Below are positions 1 to 7,371 of a DNA stretch of 64,000 bases, piece after piece. Below the pieces are notes generated by a model. That model worked only from the letters and a program-made list of their open reading frames with translations. It was not told the DNA's origin and searched no databases. Each line of letters opens with the position of its first letter. The stretch's first letter is position 1. The DNA is from Candidatus Dojkabacteria bacterium S2_J21. Its GTDB lineage: Bacteria; Patescibacteria; Dojkabacteria; SC72. The stretch lies in the NCBI GenBank assembly GCA_019248085.1, contig JAEHHF010000002.1, forward strand, positions 5,041 through 69,040, given 5' to 3'. A program made the translations under genes and the position numbers.

Positions 1-169
1 AACTACCGAAGGTATTCCTGAACTCCTCTACCCCTATCATCAGTTTGAGGTTCTCCTTCGCAGATCTCCATAAAGCGTCAGGATTCAAGGTCTCTTGGGA
101 AGAAGAACTCTCCGAGAATTCAGGCCGTGGCAATTTTTGTGCATGTGTGTTAAATTCTGCTTTGTCCAT
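1..169 (-). CDS. dnaA: DnaA replication initiator, N-terminal part (gene runs off window start)
   Basis: This leftward open frame begins at the ATG whose complement is 167-169 and is still open at base 1, giving 56 codons. After a polar Ser/Glu-rich lead of about 30 residues it reads LWRSAKENLKLMIGVEEFRN, which resembles the DnaA domain I pattern (W..vL..ik..is...F..W) that binds helicase and DnaA partners. The position, divergent from rpmH-rnpA-yidD-yidC, is the classic chromosomal neighbourhood of dnaA. The AAA+ and DNA-binding domains lie outside the window. It is identified by context plus a short match, so another protein cannot be fully excluded. Confidence 0.72.
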   Translation of the reverse strand, partial: MDKAEFNTHAQKLPRPEFSESSSSQETLNPDALWRSAKENLKLMIGVEEFRNTFGS

Positions 170-423
170 ACTGTGACAGGTAATATAAAATCATAAGGCA
201 GTTTGGAGGCAGTGTTCTGGCCGATTGGGACTTTAAATCATTATATATATTTTCATTAAGATGTGGATATGTATTCTAGGACCCTCGAGATATCTCGTCT
301 CAGAGCGTCTTCCCAGAAACAGTAGCCCTCTCTAGAAATTCTAGAGGCTTTAAATAGCACGGATTTGCCAATTATCCCCTCTTCATATATAATACCCACG
401 ATATCACATAGAGTTATAAATCA
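170..423. other. Putative origin of replication (oriC) between dnaA and rpmH
   Basis: This 254-bp gap between divergent dnaA and rpmH holds an A/T-rich run at 232-260 that could serve as an unwinding element. It has a near-consensus DnaA box at 262-270 (TGTGGATAT, reverse ATATCCACA, one mismatch to TTATCCACA) and a weaker one at 372-380 (TTATCCCCT). It also has a perfect 12-bp palindrome CGAGATATCTCG at 286-297 and an 8-bp inverted repeat CTCTAGAA/TTCTAGAG around one central base at 330-346. The rpmH promoter occupies the right end. Only one good DnaA box is visible, so the origin call rests mainly on gene context. Confidence 0.5.
365..393 (+). promoter_or_regulatory. Promoter of rpmH-rnpA-yidD
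   Basis: TTGCCA at 365-370 and TATAAT at 388-393 are separated by exactly 17 bases, a near-perfect housekeeping sigma promoter. Transcription would start near 400, leaving about 24 nt of leader without a Shine-Dalgarno sequence before the rpmH ATG at 424. Confidence 0.8.
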
Positions 424-606
424 ATGAAAAGAACATACCAACCAAAAAACGTAAAAAGAATTAGGAAATTTGGCTTCATGGCTAGAAATAGAACCGCCGA
501 TGGAAGAAACGTATTAAAAAGAAGAAAAGCAAAAGGCAGAGTAAGGCTTACAGCGAGTGAAGAGTATAAGTTGCTTAGAAAAAAGACAACAAAGAGTATA
601 AGATAG
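424..606 (+). CDS. rpmH: 50S ribosomal protein L34
   Basis: L34 is a small basic protein of the large ribosomal subunit. The start [18 protein letters not shown] and the later [15 protein letters not shown] are the family signature. At 60 residues it is longer than the usual 44-46; the extra C-terminal tail ([17 protein letters not shown]) follows the normal end of the family. It begins the rpmH-rnpA-yidD-yidC-jag order next to dnaA that is widespread in bacteria. No Shine-Dalgarno sequence precedes the ATG; the upstream bases are AT-rich. Confidence 0.95.
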   Translation: MKRTYQPKNVKRIRKFGFMARNRTADGRNVLKRRKAKGRVRLTASEEYKLLRKKTTKSIR

Positions 607-615
607 TAGTATATT

Positions 616-945
616 ATGCTTCCTAAAAAATATAGGTTACCAGCAAAAGATTTTCGTTATGTGTACTCCAAAGGCTTAAAGTTTCGCGGACAATACGGAA
701 TGCTAGTTGCTTCCCCTTCTACCTCTACTCCTAAGTTTGGTTTTGTATTAAACAAAAAGATAGGGAATGCTGTACAAAGACATAAAATGACAAGATTGCT
801 CAGAGTCATTGTTATCGAATTGGTGAAGGAGTTAGAGCTTGATAATTACAAATTAAACTTTGAGTATGTAGCATTTGAGTTTTGCGATTCTAAGGAAACT
901 TTAAAAGCGGATGTTATGGCTCAATTCAAGAATGCTATTAAATAA
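616..945 (+). CDS. rnpA: Ribonuclease P protein component
   Basis: This is the protein subunit of RNase P, which assists the catalytic RNA in cutting tRNA 5' leaders. It begins 9 bp after rpmH. The sequence opens LPKKYRLPAKDFRYVYSKG, close to the family's N-terminus, and has the pattern KFGFVLNKKIGNAVQRHKMTR around residues 40-60; RnpA usually shows an RNR at that place, here QRHKMTR. At 109 residues it has a normal length. Its stop codon overlaps the yidD start by one base (TAATG), suggesting translational coupling. The RNase P RNA gene is not in this window. Confidence 0.9.
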   Translation: MLPKKYRLPAKDFRYVYSKGLKFRGQYGMLVASPSTSTPKFGFVLNKKIGNAVQRHKMTRLLRVIVIELVKELELDNYKLNFEYVAFEFCDSKETLKADVMAQFKNAIK

Positions 946-1184
946 TGAGAAAGATAATCCTCTTCTTTATTCGTATATATCAAAAGACTCTTTCCTATGA
1001 TCATGGGTATATGGGAAGGCTGTTCCCTAATAACAGGCCATGTAAATTTACGCCATCATGTTCAGAATATAGCTACCAAGCGATCGAGAAGTATGGGGTT
1101 ATAAAGGGGACCAAAATGTCGGCTAAAAGAATCGCAAGATGTACCCCGAATGCTCAGGCAGGACAATATGACCCTGTACCGTAG
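945..1184 (+). CDS. yidD: YidD, membrane protein insertion efficiency factor
   Basis: YidD is a small membrane-associated protein that helps YidC/Sec insertion. The 79-residue sequence has an N-terminal hydrophobic/amphipathic segment, then the family core CKFTPSCSEYSYQAIEKYG (residues about 33-51), RCTPNAQ and a C-terminal YDPVP. A small insertion, YDHGYMGRLFPNN, is present near residues 18-30 compared with common homologs. It overlaps the rnpA stop by one base and is followed 53 bp later by yidC, its functional partner. Confidence 0.9.
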   Translation: MRKIILFFIRIYQKTLSYDHGYMGRLFPNNRPCKFTPSCSEYSYQAIEKYGVIKGTKMSAKRIARCTPNAQAGQYDPVP

Positions 1185-1237
1185 TAAATTGGAGAGGAAT
1201 TGTATATAATCAGAAGTTACTTTTTATTACAGACATT

Positions 1238-2095
1238 ATGATTACAACCATTTGGAACACAATATTCACCTACCCGCTTTTAAACCTTATGTTGGTTTTC
1301 TACCACCTATGTGGTGATAACCTTGGTATTGCTATCTTGTTAATTGCCATAATCACCAGATTACTCCTGATCCCTTTCATGAAGAAGCAAACAGAAATGA
1401 CCAGGAAAATGGCTGGTCTCAAACCTCAGTTAGATGAATTAAAGAAGAAGTATGAAAGTAATCCAAAGAAACTCTCCGAAGAACAGATGAAGCTTTACAA
1501 AAAGGTCGGATACAATCCTCTTGGGTGTTTAGTTACTCTAATCCCTCAACTGGTTGTACTCTCTGTTTTAATAGTCGTAATAAGAAATGTTACTAGCAAC
1601 CAATTGAATGGTGTCTACCCTTTCATACAAGACTGGTTTACATCTGCTCCTGATTTTGTAATCAATACTAAATTCCTTTGGTGGGATTTGACCAAGTCAT
1701 ACTCCAGTGTCGCTGCTGAATTTGGTAAATTCTCAATGCCGGCTATCTCCTACCTGATCCTTTCCCTCTCGGTCGGAGCTTCACAATATATCACAACCAT
1801 TTTTACTCAGAAGATGCAGAATCCTTTGGCTGTAACGACAGAGACCAAGAAGAAACCAACAAAGAAAGGAGATCCTGTGTCCCCAGAAGCGTTGCAAGGG
1901 AAGATGACAAAATCCATGAATTTGATATTACCTCTCTCTACTATCTTCATCGCTGTTAGTGCACCTTCAGCATTAAGTTTCTACTGGATAGTTCAGTCAT
2001 TGATGTTAGTAGCACAATATTGGGTATTGGATTGGGACAAGACAAAGAAAGGGGTTCAAAACTTCTACACAAAATATATTAAGAAATCTAAATAA
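1238..2095 (+). CDS. yidC: YidC/Oxa1-family membrane protein insertase
   Basis: YidC inserts and folds membrane proteins alone or with SecYEG. This 285-residue form lacks the large periplasmic domain of Gram-negative YidC and resembles Gram-positive SpoIIIJ. The first conserved membrane segment ends LLIAIITRLLLIPFMKKQ; R41 matches the groove arginine. The cytoplasmic helical hairpin follows (MKKQTEMTRKMAGLKPQLDE and onward, rich in K and E). Further membrane segments lie near 95-115, 165-185 and 225-265. No signal peptide or lipoprotein box is evident. A TATAAT at 1205-1210 may be an internal promoter. Confidence 0.93.
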   Translation: MITTIWNTIFTYPLLNLMLVFYHLCGDNLGIAILLIAIITRLLLIPFMKKQTEMTRKMAGLKPQLDELKKKYESNPKKLSEEQMKLYKKVGYNPLGCLVTLIPQLVVLSVLIVVIRNVTSNQLNGVYPFIQDWFTSAPDFVINTKFLWWDLTKSYSSVAAEFGKFSMPAISYLILSLSVGASQYITTIFTQKMQNPLAVTTETKKKPTKKGDPVSPEALQGKMTKSMNLILPLSTIFIAVSAPSALSFYWIVQSLMLVAQYWVLDWDKTKKGVQNFYTKYIKKSK

Positions 2096-2123
2096 CCTCC
2101 CCGTTATTTTGAGAAATAAATTA

Positions 2124-2129
2124 TATAGT
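2124..2129 (+). promoter_or_regulatory. Candidate leaderless -10 box for jag
   Basis: TATAGT ends 8 nt before the jag ATG at 2138, so an mRNA from it would start at or next to the start codon. No clear -35 element is visible. Confidence 0.4.
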
Positions 2130-2137
2130 ACAAAATA

Positions 2138-2620
2138 ATGAAAGATAGCGAAATTCTTAAGATAGTTAATGAGGAAGTAGATAAGCTCTGTGAGTTACTC
2201 AATGTTGAATGTACCAAAGAGTGCGGTGTTGAAAATGGAGAGGAGAATGCAAAATATATTAAAATAGCCTTTAACGGAGAAGACCTAGGATATATGATCG
2301 GGAACAGAGGAAGACATTTAGATTCCTTGCAGTTTATGATCCAAATCATTCTTGGAAGAAAAATCTCTGAGGATACCCCATTTAAGGTATTCGTAGATGT
2401 CGGTGGATATAGATTAGAGAAGGACAAACAGTTAGAGGAATTAGCATTGCAGAAAGCTGATGATGTTAGAATCATGGGAGATGAGGTTGCTCTTCCTCCT
2501 ATGAAGCCATCGGACAGAAGGATTGTACATATTGCATTGGAGAAATTCGATGATATTACAACTGAGAGTCGTGGTGAGGGTATGGATAGGCATATTGTCA
2601 TATTACCAGCTGTTAAATAG
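2138..2620 (+). CDS. jag: Jag/KhpB-like RNA-binding protein (KH and R3H domains)
   Basis: Jag (KhpB) proteins bind RNA and are linked to cell elongation and division in Firmicutes; they typically follow yidC. The 160-residue sequence has a KH domain with the GNRG loop at residues 55-58 (GYMIGNRGRHLDSLQFMIQ). A C-terminal R3H domain follows (SDRRIVHIALEKFDDITTES then GMDRHIVILP). The N-terminal Jag_N domain of larger homologs is missing. It lies 42 bp after yidC. Confidence 0.88.
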   Translation: MKDSEILKIVNEEVDKLCELLNVECTKECGVENGEENAKYIKIAFNGEDLGYMIGNRGRHLDSLQFMIQIILGRKISEDTPFKVFVDVGGYRLEKDKQLEELALQKADDVRIMGDEVALPPMKPSDRRIVHIALEKFDDITTESRGEGMDRHIVILPAVK

Positions 2621-2630
2621 TCCTATCTAT

Positions 2631-2639
2631 TGATAGAAT
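2631..2639 (+). promoter_or_regulatory. Extended -10 element for the 2646 gene
   Basis: TGaTAGAAT (2631-2639) is an extended -10 motif ending 6 nt before the ATG at 2646, consistent with a leaderless transcript. Confidence 0.45.
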
Positions 2640-2645
2640 TAGTTA

Positions 2646-4034
2646 ATGGATATATGGAAATTTCTTAATCAGTATCGGTTTCAACTTGTTGTTTTTGTTT
2701 TGTTGGTTATACCCCTACTCTTTTTGATGCAAGAAAACGCCCTGCGATCAGTTGTTCTCCTGCTTTCATTGATGGTATGGCTAATCATTGGTATTAAGAC
2801 AAAAAGTGTTGTACTTTCTAGCATCCTGTATATATTAATTACCCTCCCATTCAACCTCACCTACCAACTACCCCTCCATGTTCTATTTTTTAATACAGAC
2901 CCATATGTAAGCGGTATCTATACTAACTATTTAGTCCCCACTCTTTCTATTCTAGACCTAGGATTGGCCCTTTTCATAATGTCATATATATATGAATATG
3001 GCTGGAAACATGTAAGGGTGATATTACATAAATATCTATTCTACTTAATCCCTTTTGCTGTATTTGTCCTTCTACAAAGCCTATTCAGACTAGATCTAAA
3101 CTCTTTGATTAATGGAGGAAGATTGGTATCTGGGATTATCTCTCTACTCTTCCTTATAGACTATTTTAAGACACAGAAACACCTGAATCTCTACAAGTAC
3201 GTTTTGTGGATTTCAATCACTTCTGTGTTACTGCAGGGAGTGCTAGGAGGATTGCAGTTCCTGGGTGGAGCATCAATAGGACTTTCATTCCTGGGAGAAT
3301 CTCAGGTAGTGAGTGGTATGCAAGGTTCAAGCTTTGTGACATTAAATAATGAGGTATTTTTACGTGCATATGGTACATTCCCCCATCCTAATGTTTTAGG
3401 TGGGTATTTTGTAATGAATGTACTCTTGGGAATATTTTTGTATTCTAAGACCAAAGACTTTTACGGAAAATTCTCTGTTTTATTGATCATATTAAGTGGA
3501 ATTTTTGTAACATTAACATTCTCTAGAATTTCGATATTGCTTGTGTTGGGTATAGTTCTTGTAACATTAGCCGCCAGATTGATTAAAGGAAAGCTCTTCT
3601 CTTTTGCTCCTCTTCTATTGGTTGAACGTTTTGCTAATTTAACCTCTGGGAATGATACGAGTTGGTCCGACAGGATTAATTTAGTAAAGAGTAGTTTTAG
3701 TGTGATGAAGAAGAACTTGTTGCTTGGTACGGGGTTGGGGAATTTTACTAAGGGTATGGAGGGCATGATTCCTACTACGGTGAATGGGGTCTTATTAATA
3801 CAACCGGTACATAACGTGGTATTGTTGATGATTGCGGAGCTGGGTATTGTCGGTTCCCTCCTCTATGTTGTTCTTTTTGGGAAGGTATTCTTTAGTAATG
3901 TAAAAAGAATGAATTGGTTTAAATGGCTGGTGATTGTATCTTTGGTGGTTATCGGATGTTTTGATCACTATTTGTTTAGTTTGCCACAAGGGATGGTTAT
4001 GGGGGGGATATTAAGTTTGCTATTAATATTATGA
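2646..4034 (+). CDS. O-antigen ligase/Wzy-like polytopic membrane protein
   Basis: This 462-residue protein is almost entirely hydrophobic, with roughly ten to twelve membrane segments and a longer loop in the middle (around residues 215-245). The region ILSGIFVTLTFSRISILLVL followed by LLLGTGLGNF is typical of the Wzy_C/O-antigen ligase fold, whose members join or polymerise lipid-linked glycans at the outer face of the membrane. The stop TGA overlaps the next gene's start as ATGA, so the two are probably translated together. Its exact substrate cannot be told from sequence. Confidence 0.75.
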   Translation: MDIWKFLNQYRFQLVVFVLLVIPLLFLMQENALRSVVLLLSLMVWLIIGIKTKSVVLSSILYILITLPFNLTYQLPLHVLFFNTDPYVSGIYTNYLVPTLSILDLGLALFIMSYIYEYGWKHVRVILHKYLFYLIPFAVFVLLQSLFRLDLNSLINGGRLVSGIISLLFLIDYFKTQKHLNLYKYVLWISITSVLLQGVLGGLQFLGGASIGLSFLGESQVVSGMQGSSFVTLNNEVFLRAYGTFPHPNVLGGYFVMNVLLGIFLYSKTKDFYGKFSVLLIILSGIFVTLTFSRISILLVLGIVLVTLAARLIKGKLFSFAPLLLVERFANLTSGNDTSWSDRINLVKSSFSVMKKNLLLGTGLGNFTKGMEGMIPTTVNGVLLIQPVHNVVLLMIAELGIVGSLLYVVLFGKVFFSNVKRMNWFKWLVIVSLVVIGCFDHYLFSLPQGMVMGGILSLLLIL

Positions 4035-4594
4035 AAGAAACCTTTTCCCACATTATCTTAATGAAAGTTGGTCCTTATTGTGGATACAGCTTGGATGAGA
4101 TTATAAAGATTAAACAAAAAGAAGAAGAGGAAGTAGGAATGTATTTCTGGGGGTATAGCGGTGTTTTTTGTAGACCTATGGTGGTAAAGAATCTTGTGGC
4201 CAATGAAAGGGATAAAAAGATAAAAGTATTATTTGTAGAAACCAAATCCGATTTTATTCCTTTAAAAGTGGACAAATTCGAGAAGTACTCGGAGGATAGT
4301 GGCGAATGGAAAGGCCTTCCTTCAAATGTTTTGTTGGTTGGAAACAAGATCAAACCTCACTTTGCTATTACAGCGAAGAACCTAAAAGAAGTGGAAATGG
4401 AGCTAGATTTGTCACAATACTGTACATTAAAAGGGATTTTCCCGAATGAGAGCCAGCGATTTGATAAGTACTTCAGATACCGAGTAGACAAAGCTTGTGG
4501 AGTTTATGTACCAAAAGAGACGCTTGAAGTGAAGAATATCACAATTAAGTACATTTCAGATTTGGTTCCTCCGTATGTAATTTCAGTAGGATAA
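4031..4594 (+). CDS. Conserved protein of unknown function with FWGYSG motif
   Basis: A soluble 187-residue protein without signal peptide or membrane segment. It starts 4 bp inside the O-antigen-ligase-like gene. The stretch SLDEIIKIKQKEEEEVGMYF followed by WGYSGVFCRP (residues about 20-50) reminds me of a family of small uncharacterised proteins with an FWGYGG..CHP motif, but I cannot name a domain for it. The remainder is beta-rich and ends LVPPYVISVG. It abuts the convergent methyltransferase gene with no gap (stops 4592-4594 and 4595-4597). Confidence 0.7.
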   Translation: MKETFSHIILMKVGPYCGYSLDEIIKIKQKEEEEVGMYFWGYSGVFCRPMVVKNLVANERDKKIKVLFVETKSDFIPLKVDKFEKYSEDSGEWKGLPSNVLLVGNKIKPHFAITAKNLKEVEMELDLSQYCTLKGIFPNESQRFDKYFRYRVDKACGVYVPKETLEVKNITIKYISDLVPPYVISVG

Positions 4595-5302
4595 CTATTT
4601 CCTATACACCCCTATTAAATGTACCTTCGCTCTCCTAAATGGTTTCAAATTCAAGATCTTCTCAAGTAATATTGCAAAAAGAAAAGTAACCTCATCAAAA
4701 CTAATATATGATGGATCACCATTAATTATTAGTTTCTCTTCCTTAAATCCTGTATTTGAGAGTACATCAGCTACCTTTCTAGGAGAATTAATCTTGTACT
4801 GCTTTGGGAAGGTATCGTTCTCTTGTCTACCATAAAGTTTCTTTGTAAAGAAATCGTGCAATCTCTCTGGTATTAATCTAATTATCCAAACATTGTAATT
4901 CCATGCATTAGGTGTGATGAATATCACCTTCCCACCTGGTTTCAATACTCTATGTATTTCTTTAAAAGCAGCTATCGGATCTACTAAGTGTTCTAATACC
5001 CAAGCACATACAACAATATCAAAAAAATTGTCTTTAAAAGGCATATCCTCTACGTAACTTTTAACGACATTCTTAATATATGTATTCCTATTCACTGCAT
5101 TAAGATCAGGATCAATCCCGTATGTATGTGAGGTTTTCTGGTATACATCTAAAAGAAGTGTGCTATGTCCACATCCTACATCTAGAAGATATGCCCCCTT
5201 CTTTGTATTCTCTAGGATGAGATCATGATATATCTGAGAACTTTCTTTCCAATGAGGATTTAATGTTTGATATTTAGCTCTGTAGAAGTTTTGTTTATTC
5301 AT
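4595..5302 (-). CDS. Class I SAM-dependent methyltransferase (UbiE/Methyltransf_11 type)
   Basis: The 235-residue protein transfers a methyl group from S-adenosylmethionine to an unknown substrate. Motif I is LLDVGCGHSTLLLDV (D41-S47 region), motif II the acidic end of TYGIDPDLNAV, then VCAWVLEHLVDPIAAFKEIH and RVLKPGGKVIFITPN. The longest open frame extends to 5371, but that would translate through tRNA-Ser. The start chosen here is the ATG at 5300-5302, encoding MNKQNFYRAK, 11 bp after the tRNA. It may be co-transcribed with the two tRNAs upstream. Confidence 0.82.
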   Translation of the reverse strand: MNKQNFYRAKYQTLNPHWKESSQIYHDLILENTKKGAYLLDVGCGHSTLLLDVYQKTSHTYGIDPDLNAVNRNTYIKNVVKSYVEDMPFKDNFFDIVVCAWVLEHLVDPIAAFKEIHRVLKPGGKVIFITPNAWNYNVWIIRLIPERLHDFFTKKLYGRQENDTFPKQYKINSPRKVADVLSNTGFKEEKLIINGDPSYISFDEVTFLFAILLEKILNLKPFRRAKVHLIGVYRK

Positions 5303-5313
5303 TAGTGTATATA

Positions 5314-5403
5314 TGGCGGAGAGAGAGGGATTCGAACCCACGGTACGATTACTCGTACGAACGCTTTCCAAGCGTTTCCTTTAGGCCACTCAGGCATCTC
5401 TCC
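5314..5403 (-). tRNA. tRNA-Ser (anticodon GGA)
   Basis: On the minus strand the 7-bp acceptor stem GGAGAGA/TCTCTCC is followed by discriminator G and an encoded CCA. The anticodon loop CTTGGAAA gives GGA, which reads UCC/UCU serine codons. A long variable arm (around GTACGAGTAATCGTAC) marks it as a class II tRNA, as expected for serine. The T arm contains GGTTCGAATCC. It lies 9 bp downstream of tRNA-Arg. Confidence 0.95.
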
Positions 5404-5412
5404 TTGAAACGA

Positions 5413-5489
5413 TGGCGTACCTGGCCGGATTCGAACCGACGACCTACTGCTTAGAAGGCAATTGCTCTATCCAATTGAGCTACAGGTAC
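5413..5489 (-). tRNA. tRNA-Arg (anticodon TCT)
   Basis: The minus strand folds with acceptor GTACCTG/CAGGTAC, discriminator G and an encoded CCA. The D arm is TAGCTCAATTGGATAGAGC. The anticodon stem ATTGC/GCAGT encloses loop CTTCTAA, anticodon TCT, reading AGA/AGG arginine codons; AGA is the dominant arginine codon in this window. The T arm has GGTTCGAATCC. Confidence 0.95.
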
Positions 5490-5502
5490 ATATTCTTGGG
5501 GT

Positions 5503-5511
5503 ATTTTATCA
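5503..5511 (-). promoter_or_regulatory. Extended -10 promoter of the tRNA-Arg/tRNA-Ser unit
   Basis: On the minus strand TGaTAAAAT (complement of 5503-5511) lies 13 nt before the 5' end of tRNA-Arg. It overlaps no other RNA and sits just past the stop of the 5527-7371 gene. No good -35 element is seen. Confidence 0.5.
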
Positions 5512-5526
5512 CAAAGGTCCCTATTT

Positions 5527-7371
5527 TTATATATCTACTATCTCCACGAGTACCCCCCCTTGCCTCTTCGGGAAGTAATACAGAGAGTTTGGAAAATTCA
5601 CAGGATTGAATTCATACATTGTTGTTTTGTCAGAATATTTAAGATTCTCTAAATATGTAGCGCCATCTTTCCATTTCATTGTTTTTAATGTGTTTACAAT
5701 CTCAGCTTTATCTATCTTTGGCTGAACTGACCCACTTGCAATTAGCTTTATCAATACCGAGCTATCCGTGTTCTGTACAACGGAGACATCTTTCTCAATA
5801 TCCTCTCCTAGCGTGAGCTCAAGGTTCTGGTCGCTCTGGAAGAGATTCTTGGTTTGTGCCTCACCAGTTAGTAATGACTCTACACCAGCATCAAAACCAG
5901 TATTGAGATAGTAGGTACCAGAGCTAGTCACTGTAAGCTCAAGATTCGCTTGCGTAGTTGCTGCTCCAACGGCGACATCTGTTTTAATGGTATCTTTCTT
6001 AATCTCACTCTTTATACTATCTATTATCAACGTCCATTCCCCCTGTTTGTCTTTAAGCTTCTGTTCTACTTCGCTGATTGAAGAAGTTTTTAATTCTTCA
6101 CTGGCAGCATTAACATCGGACAAAGACAAAACGGTATATTCGGTTTTGGTCCCTCCGGAGAAAGTCCCAGACCTATACCCAAAAGCTTCTGTACTTGAGT
6201 AATTTTGTACAGTGAAATATGTACTAGATGTGTTATATTCTTCGCCTATATCAGTAGCATGGACAGGAGTTGTAACGTAGCTATTACATTCCAAGCTAAT
6301 AGCCCCATCCAAAGTGTATGTTTTCCCATCAGATGACATAACAACCTGGCCTGCTGTTAGAGGAAGTGGAGTGCAAGATTCGGATGGCCCTGGATGTGTT
6401 AGAGTTACTGCCCCTGCGGCTTTTTCTCCCTTGAATGCTTTCCCGGTCGCGGTTATGGATGAAGATCGGGATTCTTCTAGAGATTCTGTCTTAATTGGAA
6501 TTTTAAGATTTTCAAAATCGATTTCTTTAATATTTGGATCTCCAGCGAAAGTCTTCTCAATGCTAACATCTTGTGCTTTTACGAAGATTCTAACTTTAAC
6601 GAAGGGGACGGTATTGAAGTAAACAGCCCCAACAAGAACAGTTATGAAGATGACTGAGACTAGTAATATGGGAAGAAGTTTCTTAAATTTACTAGTCAAA
6701 GGTCTAGGTATGATATCGGCGCGATTCATTTTTGGTTTTGGTTTTAGGAATGCAGGAAGAGTGAAGAGAGGTTTTTTTATCTTTACATGGTCTTCGCTTT
6801 TTGTGACATCTTTAAAATCAACATTGGGAATTTTTGGAACTTCCGCATCGTTGTCTTCAGAGGGGAGATCTTCTCCTACGGAGATGACGATACCATCTTT
6901 ATGTATTGTCTTTAAATCTTTCTTGTTTTCCATATCTTCCCTACTCTTCTGAATTGCTTCATTTACACGATTCTCGAAGCTGGATGCTTTGGTTCCTGCA
7001 GATTGAGTAGCAGAAACTTCTTCGACAATATCTTCTTTTGTAGTTACAGGTTTCACTGTTTCCTGGGCCTGAGCTTGCACCCAAATCTCCTCCGTTGGAT
7101 TGCTTGGGGTATCGACTGTTGTTATTCCAGCAAGTTGTGAATTTCTATGGCCAGTAGGGTTTTTAATAATCTGACATACTAAAACCTTTTTCTCTTCATC
7201 AGCGGTCTCTTTTAGAACTGCGAGATTGATTGCGCTTATGAGAAGGTCTGATTCTTCCGCGAAAGTAAGTATGATACGGTCGGTTTTGCAGTTAAGAATA
7301 CCGCTTACAATATCTGTAAGCTCGTCTTCTCGACCTACTACTATTTTTGTTATCTTTGTATTCTCTTCCAT
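5527..7371 (-). CDS. Bitopic membrane protein with baseplate-J-like ectodomain, partner of the FtsA-like protein
   Basis: The 614-residue protein has a cytoplasmic N-terminal domain (residues 1-85; ELTDIVSGILNCKTDRIILT), a charged Pro/Glu/Lys linker (about 90-230) and one membrane segment (232-253, LLPILLVSVIFITVLVGAV). The remainder is a large extracytoplasmic beta-rich region. Its part from about residue 310 to 420, with GAVTLTHPGPS, LTAGQVVMSSDGKTYTLDG and DIGEEYNTSSTYFTV, resembles baseplate J/gp47-like modules I associate with CPR membrane proteins. It starts on the stop codon of the FtsA-like gene (TAATG), so the two are almost certainly made together. Function unknown; an actin-linked envelope tether is an inference. 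Confidence 0.72.
   Translation of the reverse strand: MEENTKITKIVVGREDELTDIVSGILNCKTDRIILTFAEESDLLISAINLAVLKETADEEKKVLVCQIIKNPTGHRNSQLAGITTVDTPSNPTEEIWVQAQAQETVKPVTTKEDIVEEVSATQSAGTKASSFENRVNEAIQKSREDMENKKDLKTIHKDGIVISVGEDLPSEDNDAEVPKIPNVDFKDVTKSEDHVKIKKPLFTLPAFLKPKPKMNRADIIPRPLTSKFKKLLPILLVSVIFITVLVGAVYFNTVPFVKVRIFVKAQDVSIEKTFAGDPNIKEIDFENLKIPIKTESLEESRSSSITATGKAFKGEKAAGAVTLTHPGPSESCTPLPLTAGQVVMSSDGKTYTLDGAISLECNSYVTTPVHATDIGEEYNTSSTYFTVQNYSSTEAFGYRSGTFSGGTKTEYTVLSLSDVNAASEELKTSSISEVEQKLKDKQGEWTLIIDSIKSEIKKDTIKTDVAVGAATTQANLELTVTSSGTYYLNTGFDAGVESLLTGEAQTKNLFQSDQNLELTLGEDIEKDVSVVQNTDSSVLIKLIASGSVQPKIDKAEIVNTLKTMKWKDGATYLENLKYSDKTTMYEFNPVNFPNSLYYFPKRQGGVLVEIVDI

Noticed and set aside
330..346. 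Hairpin CTCTAGAA-A-TTCTAGAG as a terminator
   Set aside because: No T-run follows and it sits upstream of rpmH; treated as part of the oriC region.
2090..2109. AAATAAC/GTTATTT hairpin at the yidC stop as a terminator
   Set aside because: All-A/T stem with only a short T run; too weak to call.
2104..2601. Leftward frame opposite jag
   Set aside because: Jag has clear KH and R3H motifs; the reverse frame is a shadow.
5303..5371. N-terminal extension of the methyltransferase frame to 5371
   Set aside because: It reads through tRNA-Ser; the ATG at 5302 gives the normal N-terminus.
5412..5609. Rightward 65-codon frame
   Set aside because: It lies on the complement of tRNA-Arg and the end of the 5527-7371 gene; no coding character.
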